A stretch of DNA of 64,000 nt from Campylorhamphus procurvoides. Taxonomy: Eukaryota; Chordata; Aves; Passeriformes; Dendrocolaptidae. Of this stretch, positions 1 through 12,410 are shown piece by piece; positions within the stretch are counted from its first letter, which is position 1, and the number at the start of each line of letters is the position of its first letter. The position numbers and the translations under genes were made by a program. The notes under the pieces are model-generated. The model ran no database searches. It saw only the letters and a list, made by a program, of their open reading frames with translations, and was not told the DNA's origin. Location: NCBI GenBank assembly GCA_013396655.1, contig WBMV01006289.1, positions 3,580,342 through 3,644,341 on the forward strand, written 5' to 3'.

Positions 1-608
1 GCAAAAAGCAACTGGTTTTGCAATGATTATCAAGCCTTCAGCATTATGGATTTTTTTGCCAGATGAAGTTGAGAGGAGATAGAGAAAACCCCTTTAAGAA
101 TAGTGGTCTAATAAGAAACAGCTGCATACACAGTGATTAGGAAGTCATCTAAGCCATGGTTAAGAGAAGAATTCCACATACTTGAGCACTAGCCTGCTTA
201 TGTTTTGCTTTCCCTCCACTCCCTGGAAGCAACTGTACCCCAGCAGAAGTGATAAATCGCAGCAGGCAGGACTGCAGGAGACTGTCCTGGTCCTCATCCT
301 GTGCCCTCACTTCTGCAGGGTTGCTGGGTGCCCCAGTCCATCCTGCCTGCCCTACATCTGGGCTGCAGGCAGCACCCATACAGAACTGCTTTCACTGGCA
401 AAAACTACCCATCCTAAAACTCTTCTTTTGCAGCTTCATGATCTTTTGTCATGCTGCTTTCTGAGTCCATGATTAATATACATCTTTCATGTGAAGTGTT
501 ACCCCAAAAAGCATTTCTGAGTGACACTCAGGTTTGTGGGAGTTTCTCCCTCCCAAGGTGCTGCTCTTTGCTTCTTGCATTGGCTCTTCATCAGCCAAAG
601 GCAGTTTA
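1..608. other. Unique non-coding sequence, no gene recognised
   Basis: Positions about 220-600 are somewhat richer in C and T, and short reading frames lie open on both strands. None resembles a known protein family and none has a convincing splice-site pair around it. I see no repeat family here. Confidence 0.5.
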
Positions 609-617
609 TTCTGCCTT

Positions 618-619
<2 letters not shown>

Positions 620-667
<48 letters not shown>
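620..667. repeat. Pure poly-T tract, 48 nt
   Basis: This is an uninterrupted run of 48 thymines, preceded by 'ctgcctttc' and followed by 'gcttttaggt'. It is much the longest homopolymer in the window; the next longest is a 16-nt A run near 11,983. It could be an expanded simple repeat. It could also be the poly-A tail of a minus-strand retrocopy, because an 8-bp direct repeat ('ttctgcct') lies at 609-616 and again at 967-974. No AATAAA signal sits in the expected place, so the retrocopy reading is weak. Exact length is liable to sequencing or assembly error. Confidence 0.95.
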
Positions 668-670
<3 letters not shown>

Positions 671-1003
671 TTTAGGTCTATTTTCTCTAGTATTTTCCAT
701 TCTATGCAAATCAGATGACAGGTAGAACTACAGATGGAATTGAACTGAGTAATACTGAAATTCATTATGTCAGACTTCTACCTATGTTTTGCATATCTGA
801 AAGCTGGTAATGATTTTTATCTGGATAATTTATTTTATAATTTATATCATTGATGCAACTATTTCTTGTCTCACCTTTTCACCTATCTTACCAACTGAGA
901 CCAAGCCTGTAGAATAGAAACATCTTCTACTTCTCTGCCCAACTCCCTACTGAGACCTGCTGTTTTTTCTGCCTACACTTGCTGCACCTCTGGACTTCCC
1001 TTA

Positions 1004-1041
1004 ACTATCTCATGATTTTTGTATTAAATACATGAGATAGT
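1004..1041. repeat. Perfect 11-bp inverted repeat
   Basis: The left arm 'actatctcatg' (1004-1014) is the exact reverse complement of 'catgagatagt' (1031-1041), with a 16-nt AT-rich loop. The base directly outside the arms does not pair. A stem of this size can arise by chance in 64 kb of AT-rich DNA. Confidence 0.85.
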
Positions 1042-1382
1042 ATTGCAGACAAGTTGAGCTGTCTTCAGTATGTACTTTTTGCTCCCATAACACAACAGCC
1101 ATAGGAAGGGTGGCTCTGTTTTAGCCTACTCCATGTGTTCATCCCATACCTGCTTAATTGCCTAAAGATCTGATTCTCTGTTGACTTTAAATCTTGTTTT
1201 ACAGATGAATTTTTGATATGTTACAGAATGGGTGTATTCTCTTCTACTGTAGGTGTCAGCCCATCAGTGCAGGCTCCCTGGTCCTGTGTGACCTCAAAGG
1301 ACTTGTTGTCCATAGAAATTTCAAATCATTGTTTAAGCTGATTAGTAAAGAATATTTACTATAGATAATAAAAGCCTGAACA

Positions 1383-1408
1383 CTTTGCATTTTATCTTTG
1401 CATTTTAT
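1383..1408. repeat. Perfect tandem duplication, 2 x 13 bp
   Basis: The unit 'ctttgcattttat' occurs at 1383-1395 and again directly adjoining at 1396-1408, with no mismatch. This is a typical slippage-type microduplication. Confidence 0.95.
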
Positions 1409-1670
1409 AGGCTATTTTGCAGTACCTACACTGTTTGTGGTTTTTTTTAAGATAATCCTATGTCTTATAACTTGGTTCCCACTGTGAGCAATTTCCAGTG
1501 TTATTCAAATGTTTTCTGGTGATTCCTAGCCGTCACTCCAGCAGTGACCCAATATGTATCTTTGGTGTATGGTACGCAATTTCCTTCTCGAAAATGATCA
1601 GGAATTCCAATAGAGAGTTGGGAGATTGCAGTGTTTTGTTTCCAAAAGCCAGGCTTCTTCACCCACCAGG

Positions 1671-1690
1671 TTGCCCAACTTGTTGGGCAA
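1671..1690. repeat. Small perfect hairpin, 8-bp stem
   Basis: 'ttgcccaa' (1671-1678) pairs exactly with 'ttgggcaa' (1683-1690) around a 4-nt loop. No terminator or gene context is present, so no role is implied. Confidence 0.85.
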
Positions 1691-2586
1691 AGTCACAGCT
1701 AGTATCTAAACTACCTGCTTTATTTGATGGGGAAGTGATGGATGATCACAGTGTAGATAATTTCCTTGTTTATTTAGTAAATATTAAGACTTTTTCATGC
1801 TTTACTCAGTGAAATCCTATAATCCTTTACATGAATGTAATAGTACTAATGTCCACTGGATTATGTTGTTAAAACTGAGCAGAATTCAATTTATTACATT
1901 TTATTCAATTAAATGCAATTTCTAGTTAAAACCAGTAGTCCCTATAATACCCTTTGCATTCTTTGTAGCACATATGCATTTTAAAGAAATGTACAGTACG
2001 TATTGAGATCACACTAACTGGCATGAGGGTTACCAGAGCAATAGCTTTAACCGAAATCTACAATAAATAGAAGAATAAACCCCAGGGTAAATATTGGTAG
2101 CTTTATAGCTCCCCATAGCACAACAAGGATTGCTATTGGGAAATAGTCAATTTCTATACAGGCTTTATTTTTCAGTGCTGTTTTTTCAGCAGTTATAGCA
2201 ATTTGGAACTGAAAATGCACAAAAATATTGCTTTCACATAAGCAAAATATTTTCTCCAGCACTCTTGTCCAATCGCCTGATGAAGAAATGGCCAGTGAGA
2301 CAAGTAAGAAATCCCCAAACTCAATTGACCTGGATGAGATCAGACTCCCTTGGCATGTTTGCATGACACTTTTTGCTCTAAGACTCCCTGCCCATCCCAG
2401 CCAAGATGTTGTGTCCACAATACAAGATGGGTTGGATCCCTGTGGGATGTGAAGGGGGCCAAAGGGGTGCATCTCAGCCTGTTCCAGAGGTGAACACTGC
2501 CTCTCTGCTTGCCCCTTTGAGCTGTCATGTCTAATGACTTTAAAATCTTCCTTTGTCTGGTTCTGGTTCTAGTTCTCCAGCTTGAT

Positions 2587-2635
2587 GTATATACATACAT
2601 ATATATATATATATGGAGAGAGAGAGAGAGAGAGA
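2587..2635. repeat. Compound microsatellite (TA)n then (GA)n
   Basis: An imperfect TA/CA-interrupted dinucleotide run (about 2587-2614) passes directly into a clean GA run (about 2615-2635). Compound microsatellites of this kind are usually polymorphic in length. Confidence 0.95.
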
Positions 2636-3675
2636 ATATTTCCTAAGTATAGGAAAATAATTGTATTGTATTTCCTAGTACTTCTTAACATGTTATCTAG
2701 ATGTGACTTCTGGATGTGAGTTATAGTATGAATGCGGACTGAAATGCATGAATGATTTAGCTGTTGAAATATTCTTGATTAACAAAATTTACAATATCCC
2801 TTTCACTGACCAGTGGAAGAAAGGAATTAAGCATGGGTAAATGAAATTGTCTGATTTTGGCAAGAAGTATGATTTTAACTTTCTTAAACTAGAATACTTT
2901 GCAGTTTACCACCCTACTCTGAAATTTGGAGTGCCAGGCCATAAGGATCTTGAGACTGTCCAGTCAACCCTTTTCTTTCTTTATACCATTCAGTTTCTTC
3001 CTATTTGCTATCAGGCTCAATAGCTCACTGAATTAATTATCAAAAATATGTTCTTAGTTTGAATTAACCTGCCTTCAGCTTTCAGCCTTTTAGTGCCTGG
3101 TATTTTCTCCCCACAAGGTGCTTATCTGTTGTAACCAACTCACCACTCAATCTTCTTCTTGATAAGATAAACAGATTGAGCTATTCAGGTTTATCACTGT
3201 GAGGTATTTCCTCCAGCCTAAAATAATGTATGTGAGCCTCTTCTGCATGTTTTCCAATTCTTTTTTTAACATCCTCTGCCTTACATGGCTTCTTATATCT
3301 AAAAGGAGCAATCTACCACAAAAATTTCCTTCCCCCTGAGCCCCCCCAAGGAACAATCATCATAAAATGACCCTATGCATGCCTCAAAATAACAAGAACT
3401 GGATTTCGACACCATTCATTTATTAGGCTGCGAGGGCAGCTGAATATATCTGAATCTTAGTGCTTCATTTCTGGGTGAACTGGATTGCAGTAAAATCCTC
3501 TGATTCATCAGAGAGGAAAGTGGCTCATGTCCCCAGGAGAACCCACTTGCCATGTCATAGCTGCTGATGTGTTGGACTTAAACCTGGAACCTTTGTGAAG
3601 GGGATAGGAATTGTGTCTAGCACCGAAACAAGGCTAGGGACCATGCCATGGCCGGGCCTGCTATGCCAAACCTGG
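2636..3675. other. Unique non-coding sequence
   Basis: No gene, RNA or repeat family recognised. A C-rich run lies at about 3334-3349. The final tens of bases may be a heavily diverged upstream part of the CR1 tail that follows. Confidence 0.5.
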
Positions 3676-3717
3676 GAGCAGGTTCCTTCCAACTCAGCAT
3701 ATTCTGGGATTTGGTGA
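3676..3717 (+). mobile_element. CR1 LINE, 3'-terminal fragment
   Basis: The stretch 'aggttccttccaactcag' followed by 'catattctgggatttggtg' has the layout of an avian CR1 3' end: a 'ggtcccttccaac' block, then 'cagnatattctgtgattctgtg'. It reads on the plus strand. The same 'ctcag..atattc' tail variant is seen on the opposite strand at 63,717. Sequence further upstream (3600-3675) is too diverged for me to fix the 5' limit. CR1 copies are normally 5'-truncated and lack long target-site duplications. Confidence 0.7.
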
Positions 3718-6700
3718 TTTTAAGCATATCTGATATCAAGGAGTAGCAAACATATTGTGGGTGCAGAGGGTTCTGGAGAGGAAGGCAAGTGAGATGAGTC
3801 GTGCTGGTACTGCCACCTTCAGGGGTGGGGAAAAGGGAAGGTTTATCCTGGCTGTGCGGGAAAGGGCTCAGAGCAGAAACTCCTTCACCACTTGCAAATG
3901 TCATTCAAACCCCTTCTTTACTACTCCTGTGATACTCACTGGTGGTGTTAGTAGTGATGTGATTCAAGAGCCAAATGCTATCAGCATGCTTCAGTAAGAT
4001 TAAAAAAAATGTGATTTGGCCCATTTTGGTAACTACCTCACTTTAAAATGCAGAATATGTTGAAGATAATTAAAAAGCCAGCGTTAGGGCTAGTTGAAAG
4101 AATAGCAAACAACATACCAATTAAGTTTCTCTCTATTTACCTGGTGGAATCAAGCTGCATTTTAGAAGAGAAAGTGAATTACAGGTGAACATCTTCTGAT
4201 GCTGTCATACAGAAATTCACTTGTCTGCTGTCCGTACCTGCAAACCATCATGTGAGTGCAGGAAGCTGCCCACAGACGCTTCTCTGCATGGTCTAAATAA
4301 CCAAAAATTCCTGCACTCTTATACATGAATGCTGTATATGGTGAAACACGTGGCATTCCTGCCTTCAGCTGCTGAAGGATGGAGGAGATGATGTGTTGGG
4401 ATTTCAATAGCTGTCTATGACTGAACAGTCATGGTTCAATAGTTTTTCCCTGCTGTTAAAGAAAAGCTATTTAAGAAATTGCTAATACCTCATTTAAAAC
4501 CTTGATCCTTTTGATGATATGAGAGGGGGTCAGCCTTGGAGGCGGTGTCAAAAACAGAAAGATATGAATGTTCAACATATAGAAGTATTCATTAATGACT
4601 CATAAGAAAGTATGCCTGGCTACTAATTGGAGATTTTTGTGCAGAAGGATTATGTTTAAGGGCTCCATACAATCTAACTTATTTTTGTTCTCCTGCTTGT
4701 GAAGCTATCTTTTTGGCAGGAAGAACTCATTAATCAAAATCCTTCTTTTTGTAAATGACAGGGTATTGAGAGGGTGGGGAGAGAGGAGGGCAGGTACAAC
4801 ATGCATCTGAAATGCCAGAGATATTTTGCACTGATACAGCTCACACCATCAAATAGCAGAAGGGATGTCAGAAAAGGGGAAAACCTCTATTCTAGTCCTC
4901 CTTATGTCAGTGCACCATTGATGAAACCCAGCTCTACTTCTGCATGTGAAATCTGAACTTGCACTTTTATGATCCCTTTCTATTTGTTATTTTTTTTTAA
5001 AGCAATGCAGCTAAAATCCAGTCTGCTTACCATCAAAGTATTTGAATTAACATTTTACGTTAACGTTTTAACATTTTACATTCTCAGCCAATTTCTCATT
5101 TTCTAAAGGGTTCTTGTTGGTGCAAGGGTTTGTGGGGAGCTGTGGGGAGTTGTGGATGTGGGCAGGGAGCCTGATGATTCTCCCACTGTGGGGTATTCCC
5201 TTTCTGCCCATGTGCAGGGGTTGCTCTCCAGCTCCCAGAGGCAGTGCAGCCAGGAGAGCCAGCTGCACAGAGCAGCAGTGGAGTGCACAGGGTACCTAGA
5301 AATAGAGCACAGCTACGTATGTGCCTGACAAACCTTCCCCTTGAGCTAAGGCCAGTGCTGTTTTCATATTTTATTGTTCTTGAGTAAGAAACAGATATAA
5401 TTTAAACAGATTGAAATATATCTCTGCCCTTTCAAAGGATTCAAATATGCATTCTCTGGAACAGTCTCCTTGGAACAGAAAACTTGGTATTTAAGCTTAT
5501 TTTGCTTACTCTATATCATAGGCTAACAGATAGGGATTTCACGTATTTCTACTGACAGAACCACCTTTTATCCTGTTCTAGCAAAGCCAGATTAATCTAT
5601 TTTTTTAATATAATAAATATGTCATTGACCTTGTCTGCTACCATACTTTATGAATTCAGTAACACTTTTCTATGTTGTATTGTTGACTGTGCTATACAGC
5701 TATGCAAAGAGAGCTTCAGCCATTGTACTGTAAATCACTAATACACAGACTGAAAGCAGTTGCTGTTAATGAGATAGCTCACCTACCCCTCACATGTTAG
5801 AGGCATTATTAAAAGCAGTATGATGTGCACAGCATTGGTGGAGGCTGAATTTGTGTCTGTAATAAATGGAGGAAAAATGGATGGGATGGTAGGCCACACA
5901 CGTGAGCAGACTGTCTGCGATGCCAGCACTTCACAAAGAACATTAGAGAAATTAACGGAGATGTCCTTCTGATTAGCCACCTTTTCCAAGTCTAGCATAA
6001 GCTCTTTACTCTTTGGAAGGAAATACTTCCAAGGAGGATAGAGAATTGTTTTTAATGGAGGTAATCTTCTAATAAATTACTTCTGACCAAGGGAAGACTT
6101 GGAGGGGCAAGGTAATCTCAGAGTAAAGTTGATTTAACTTCTCCATTACCCTCAGGAAGGCTCTGGGATTGGAGCTTTGAAGAGCTGTATGTGACATTTT
6201 TAAAAGGTTTCAGCAGAGGCTTAAACTCCTATAATGTTAAATATATTTTCTGAAGCAATGAGATTCTCATGCCAGGGGCAAGACATAAGGAACGTTTTTA
6301 TGTGTGCACTAAAGCAGATGATGTTGGCTTTTTGACAAGGTCACGAGATGCAAAAACACATGTGGTTTTTTTTTCCGAGTACAGTCTACTTTCCCAATTA
6401 GAAACAAGCAAGGGTTTTCCATTTTTCTTTGGAATTCAGCAATGTACACAAAAGGAACTTATGCTCTTTGTGCAGTTCCTAGCAGGCACAACTGTACATC
6501 AAACCTGTGTCTGAGGCAGCAGCCTCTGCCTGCCTGCTCTAGGTCTGGTATGGAGCATGTTGGCAATGCTCATAGTGTAGCCAGCTGCCCTCACTGACCT
6601 GTGCATAAAGCGCATATGACTTTGCAAGTCTTAAGAACTGGCACCTTATTCATTCAGGTACAAGAAGGAAACCTGAAATTGTCATTTTTCGACAGGATAT

Positions 6701-8999
6701 ACTGATTTGCATTACAAGGCTGGGAAGAAAAACATGCACTACATCTGCTTTGACAGTTGGCCTTCTGAATTACACTTATCAGCTGTATTAGCCCAGCGGC
6801 CTTTGCCAGAAGAGAAGCAAGGGTTGGTGGGGTTGTTCTTGCTGATCAGGGACAATGCATGGCTCCAGATTTCTGTATTCCTTTTGGCACTTTGGTGGCA
6901 TTTATAAATATGACAGCTATGAATTAGCTCAGCTATTTACAGGCTGAATTGCACATGTCTCACTGACCGGGAAGGTGCAATAGGTTTTTTTCTTCTCTTT
7001 CACTTAGTGTTTGATTTCCACAGGAAAGCTGTGGCAGCCAAATATAATAGCGGTCACAAGCCTCAATAAGACTCTGCTGATCTATTTGCCTTGCTAATTT
7101 CTGTAGACAGTTATGTTTGCATCTGCGGTTGGTCTCAGCAGGAGGATCTTCCTTTTACAGCTCCATGTGGTTGTGTTATGGGATAATGAAGATGAAGGAG
7201 GCTGCACACCTGAATACCCTTACAGAGGACCATGTCTCTCCTTTGTAGCTGTTCAGGTGCTAATCGTGCTTCTACCTTTCACATTACCTGTTTGATGGGT
7301 GTTCCCTGCTGGATGGGCTCTGTAATGAACTACAGTGCATGGTGAGCTGTTCATGTAGCCCCTACAACATTACTTTTTGCCTTTTTTTTTCCTTCTCCAG
7401 AAATTTCTCTCTGTATTTCACTCAGCTTGAGAATTTAAACTTTTGCTGAATTTCTCTGCTGTCATAGACAGAAGTGAGCTTTTCCTTAGACTGTACTGGC
7501 ATGTCTGTATATGAGGGTGTGCAGAAAGCACCCAGTGTTGTGGTAGAGGACACGGGGGGAGCTCAGCTTGAAAGACAGTGGGGCAGAGAGCAGCCAGAGA
7601 CTTAAATCCACCTTGACTGGGGAAGAGGGGAGGCTCCTAAAGCCCTGTTTTGCCTTGCAGCAGGCATTGCCTTGCATCCCTGGTGGGGATGAGGCTGGGC
7701 AGTCATCCAGACTGGGCCACTCTGTGAGAGACTGGCGTATTTTTTGCCTACTTTCCCTTCTCATGGAGAGAGCTCCTGTAAGCTTGCAAGAGGTTCAATA
7801 GGAAAGACATGTTCCTTCCTCCTGACACTAAGAAGTCTCACTGCTGCCTTCTGTATCAGCCATGAAATTATCCCTGTCCTTATGGATGCTGGTGAGGTTC
7901 CTCATGCATCACAGTGTCTAAGGGTCTTAAAACAAGGAGATGCTTTCCCTCCTCAGCTCTGGGGGAAACCTGGACTTCTCTTGTCAGACTGAGCCTCAGC
8001 AGCATGTCTGCAATGCCTTGTTGTATAGATGTAATCATATGTCTCTCTTATGTTATATACTGTGGGTTTGTGGCACAGAGTAGAGGATTGGTGTGGAAAA
8101 CTATTTTATGTCTTATAATAAGAGTTATTTCTGTGATAGATGCATGTTTGCACACACACACTCCCTTCAGACTGTTAGAGTGATCTCTTTTAATGTCTTC
8201 AATACCTCCCCTACAATTCTGCACAGTCACAACCAAAATCAGTTTTCATGGAAAATCCTTCCCCTTCTGCCCCTCGCATTGCTCAAATCTAATTTCAGCC
8301 TGGGAAAAAGTGATTTAAAGGATTCATATGGGCAGGGTGAATTTTGTGACAGACTGGTCCAGAGCTCCATCCTGGAAGCAGTCCTGCCTGTCAGCTGAGC
8401 CACTGTAATTTTTATATATTAGTGATCTGGCACCTTTCTCTGGCATCTTATGCTATGCAAAATAAGCCCAGCATATGAGTAGTGTGAATTTGAGGGCATA
8501 GGTTTGAGTAATGAACAAACAGTGACTGTGCTAATTGGCTTCATGGGTATGGAGTTTGGTGTGTGCAGAGTAGAATCACCTCAGCTGTTTTACAATAAAT
8601 AAATAATAAAAATGAGAGTCCCTAATTTGGTGATTTTTTTTTCTTTTTGTTTTGGCAATGGTAAATATTTCTAGCCTCCTACTTATTGTGATTAGAGTTT
8701 ATGTGCAGCCCAGTTCTCTACATATTGTAATGAATGGCTCTTACAAACAGTGAGCCAACATCTTTTTCCTCTAAGTTTTTAACATAGCTGCAGCTGATAA
8801 TAAAGATCAGCACATCCAAACAGTATGGAAAGCAGGAATCACTGTGCTCGTAAGAGCTGTAAATATCTCATAAAACTGAGTATCAATTTTCAAAAAATAA
8901 AGCTTGCTATAAAAAGAAACCCCAGAAAGATATATTTTACAATAAGATTTATCTTATGAATTTCTACTTACTACAGAGGTTTCCAAACGTGCCAGGCTG
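3718..8999. other. Unique non-coding sequence, about 5.3 kb
   Basis: No recognisable gene or repeat family. Noted inside: a G-run cluster on the plus strand (4761-4790), a 10-bp palindrome 'acgttaacgt' (5057-5066) between two copies of 'ttaacatttta', a locally G-rich patch (5110-5240), short A/T homopolymers, and a short CA run near 8150. The ATTA-containing stretch at about 4590-4770 is noted separately as a candidate conserved element. Short open frames on both strands are unrecognised. Confidence 0.5.
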
Positions 9000-11982
9000 A
9001 TTTTTTTTTTTCCTGCAAGTGTTTTAATGACCTTCATTCTTCTTCTGCCGAATCCTAATTCTGCTGCCCGTGGTCACTGCTGGCTTCTATGCTGGAGTGA
9101 CCTGTGGCACTGACAAGTGCTGAGTCAGCAGCAGCACTGTTTCCCTCACCAGCCCTGCTCCTAAATCCCAGCTGGCAGAAGCCCCCTACTGCTGCAGGGC
9201 TGAGTGTGTTCTTTGTCCTTCCAAAAGTCATGGAGCCTTTTGGGTGGGGAAGGTGGATATGGCATGGAGTGGGAAGCTGGAACACCTTTGGGCACTTGTT
9301 TGCTGCGATTTAGGTGCCTGTTCTCAGTGCAGGCACATCTTGCTAAACACAGTGTTGGGATTTAGTGCAGGTTGAACTTGTGCAAAGTGAGTGCAAGCAA
9401 TTTCTCTCATTCTAGAAAAAAAGACTATGGAAGAGGGAAAGGGAAAGAAATAAGATGGTTTTGCCTTGTGAAAGGTAGTTCCTTATGAGAAGATATGTTT
9501 TCTCAATGCTGTACAAGCACACCTCAGTCCTCACATTAAATTTTACAGTCGGTGTTTTGGGGAACATAGAAAGTGCTCTTCTAAATGGGGTATTTTGTCT
9601 TTTGGCTGTGGCTTTTTGGGGTTATGGAGTTATTCAGAAATTGAGAAGTGTGGTCTGAATGCAGTCTACAGAGAACCCGTTAAGCTGCCTTCGTTCCTTG
9701 GGTTGGTTTCAAACAGCAAGTACCTTCATTTTGGGTGCTGTTCCTGTAGTTTTAACTGTGAGTAAATGGAGAAGTTTGATAGTCACATCTGACCTTGATG
9801 AAAGATAGCTCTAACTTCAACATGTTTCTTGAGTGGTCATAAATAAGGATTGATCATTATTCATAGTAAGTGAGCTAGTAAGTGAGCTCCTTTCTGACAT
9901 ACCCTTCCCCTATAATGTGATTATAATTACTCTGCTAAAAACCTTAAGAAACATCATAAAAGTCTGCTTGTCAATACAAGCCTTTATAATGGAGATATGT
10001 GTATACTTATATAGGTGTATACAAAAGGCTAATAATATTGTTGTTGTAGTGCTGATGTTCTAGGGATTTAAAAAGGCAGGGCTTTTAGAAGGATCCTGTC
10101 TTAGATCATTAGATCAACAGTTTTAGTTGGGAAACACTGGTAAATACTGGCCTCAGTTCTGTATCAGCCTTGCAACAATACTTCCTCTTTACTGCAATGC
10201 TCACACTTGTCATTACTTATGCTGCAGCTTGTGGTCCTCCTCTAATCATGATCAATTAAAAGCACATTCTTGTTGCTTTACATTGCACCTTCTGTAATTA
10301 TCTGTGGGAATAAAGTCCTGACAGTGGCTGCTCTAGCCAGGGGCACATTCACAGTATATGTCACTTAGAGATTTCCTATTTATGGTTGTCCACAATCTCC
10401 TCGATTATTTTTCAGGCATACTGCTCTTTTCTTAAAATTGAATTGCAGAGTACTCCTCATCTCACAACTCATGCAATAGGATCAAGACAGCAGCAAATGC
10501 TGTAAATCCTAGCCAGTGTTTTATATCACCAGCTTATCTGCTCTCTGTTGGAGGAGTGCCTGTTTATTACTGTCCATGTACCTCCATTGGTGAGGAATGA
10601 CTTCATCTGCTGGGAGTGCAAGTAACCTAATTTTGAATAATTTTTAAAACAGATAGGGCTAAAATCTCCTGTTGGCTTTGATATCTACAAGATTTTATGA
10701 AGTAAAGGAGCTAGGACTGTTCCACCTTCATGCGCTAACTTCCGTCTTAATATCTGAAGACTAAGAGAAGAATCAGATAGCTGATGTCATGTTAATGAAG
10801 AATTTATCTGAACATGAGTTCAGACTTTAAAAGCAAAAAAATCACAATCTACCCTTCTTGTTTTGCCTCATGAGTTTTTATACACAGCACATGCAACAAT
10901 ACTGTGATCTTTATACTCTGACAGATGACTGAGAACAGCTGCTTACTCTGAAACCTGATCATCAAACACTTTCACCTTTTTTTAGTAGATAATTTTTAAT
11001 TCTTTTCAAAAAAAGTTATGCAATTCAGGCAGTACAAAGCTTGGCAGGTAGCATGATGAAGATTGAACAACTTAATTGTGTTCAAGATAGAAAGTGCCAA
11101 AAGGAATCAATGATATAGGAGCCAGTAAGAAGCACAACTCAGGCATCACACTCTCTTGTAGTCTGTAGTAGATAGTCTGTAATTTAGTATTTCTGCATCA
11201 AATGTTTTTTCTTTTTCTTCCATGGGAGTGTTCATAGGAGAAATTCAGAAGCCTTTACAGTGCTTAATTATAGTTTTAGGTTTTCTTTATTATTATTCAG
11301 TTTGTATTGGTATATCTAGTAAAACAGTTTTTTGGGTCTTTTTTTAAGACATTGGTCTTTGGTATAAACTGTATCTGAAAAGTCCCATTCAATTTAACAG
11401 CTGCCCACTTATCCTAAAAGAAAATCACAAGGTAAAACAAACTACCCACATTTTGCAGGTCACAAGCAGAAGTTTGGTGCACAGCATTTTTCTATTCTAA
11501 TATTTTTACCTGATTTTTTTTAATAAAGAAATTGAACACACACTTTTAAAATGTTTTTAATAACGTAATATCTAGCAATTTCATGTAGACAGTAACTACA
11601 TAGCTGTCTTTAAAAATAAATAGAAACATACTCTTTATGTTACCTGCTCAATGTGATCCATTGAATGCCAAGGGTTACAGTGGCAAATCTACTAGAAAGA
11701 TAAAATAAAGAAGACAAAAATCCTTGAACAAGAGAAATAAAGGTTTCCAGCTGGAGAATAACCTCTCTGCTGTTTCTTTTAGAATATAATAGATTCATAA
11801 TAGATGTACTCATCCCCAAGCTGAGGTGATGGTCAAAACCCTACAAGCACTGTTAGAAATAATTGAGGATACCTGTAACAACACTTCAGTCTTACAAATT
11901 ATTGCTTTAATTGTATACAGAAGAGAGTTAATAGGTATTATATCACTACTTCTAGATTTCAATTTTAGCTGTTCTATGAGCT
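9000..11982. other. Unique non-coding sequence, about 3 kb
   Basis: No recognisable gene. It contains an 11-nt T run (9001-9011), a short GGGAAA-type purine repeat (about 9435-9447), a 12-bp perfect tandem duplication (9865-9888) and generally AT-rich sequence. Reading frames of 9055-9313 on both strands overlap each other and match nothing known to me. Confidence 0.5.
9865..9888. repeat. Perfect tandem duplication, 2 x 12 bp
   Basis: The unit 'agtaagtgagct' is at 9865-9876 and is repeated without change at 9877-9888. No larger array surrounds it. Confidence 0.95.
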
Positions 11983-11998
11983 AAAAAAAAAAAAAAAA
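11983..11998. repeat. Poly-A tract, 16 nt
   Basis: Uninterrupted run of 16 adenines preceded by 'atgagct' and followed by 'gaccgagaatgag'. No retrocopy is recognisable upstream of it. Confidence 0.9.
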
Positions 11999-12410
11999 GA
12001 CCGAGAATGAGAATAAGGAGAATGAAAAAAACACTTTCCTTTCCAAGGCAGAAATCATTTCACCTGCTTCTGGTCTGGGCCAGAACAACTCAGAAATATC
12101 ACAGAAAGAAAAGTTAATTCTGTAACTGACTGTAAATCCAGCAATAATTTACTTTATCCAAATTGAAATTTCTCCTGGATACCGTTATGTTTAACAGTCC
12201 CACACTTGCAGACAGTGCCATGGGCTCTTTAGCAGTCACTGTCCCTGGCACCTTGGCTGCATGTTTCCCTCAGAAGCTGGGTTGTGCCCAGCAGCACAGC
12301 CACCACCTCCCCACGCAGATGCTGGGATTGCTCCTGCAAGATTGTGTTGGGTTGCTGAGACTTCTCACAGACTTCTTTATGGGGGAGAGTAGCAGGACCG
12401 TCCCTGCCAG
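11999..12410. other. Unique sequence upstream of a CR1 copy
   Basis: No repeat match recognised. An open frame on the plus strand runs through here and into the CR1 below; since its 3' half is CR1 sequence it is not a credible gene. Confidence 0.45.

Larger units (their letters stand above)
668..2586. other. Unique non-coding sequence with small hairpins and a tandem duplication
   Basis: AT-rich sequence without a recognisable gene or repeat family. It contains an 11-bp inverted repeat (1004-1014 with 1031-1041), a 13-bp tandem duplication (1383-1408) and an 8-bp-stem hairpin (1671-1690). The open frame of about 140 codons on the minus strand at 2047-2472 matches nothing I recognise. Confidence 0.5.

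Noticed and set aside
473..765. Frames with long lysine or phenylalanine runs
   Set aside because: These are translations of the poly-T/poly-A homopolymer, not proteins.
2047..2472. 141-codon open frame, minus strand
   Set aside because: No family, domain, splice context or codon pattern recognised; hydrophobic C-terminal end reflects T/A-rich sequence; overlaps another open frame on the plus strand.
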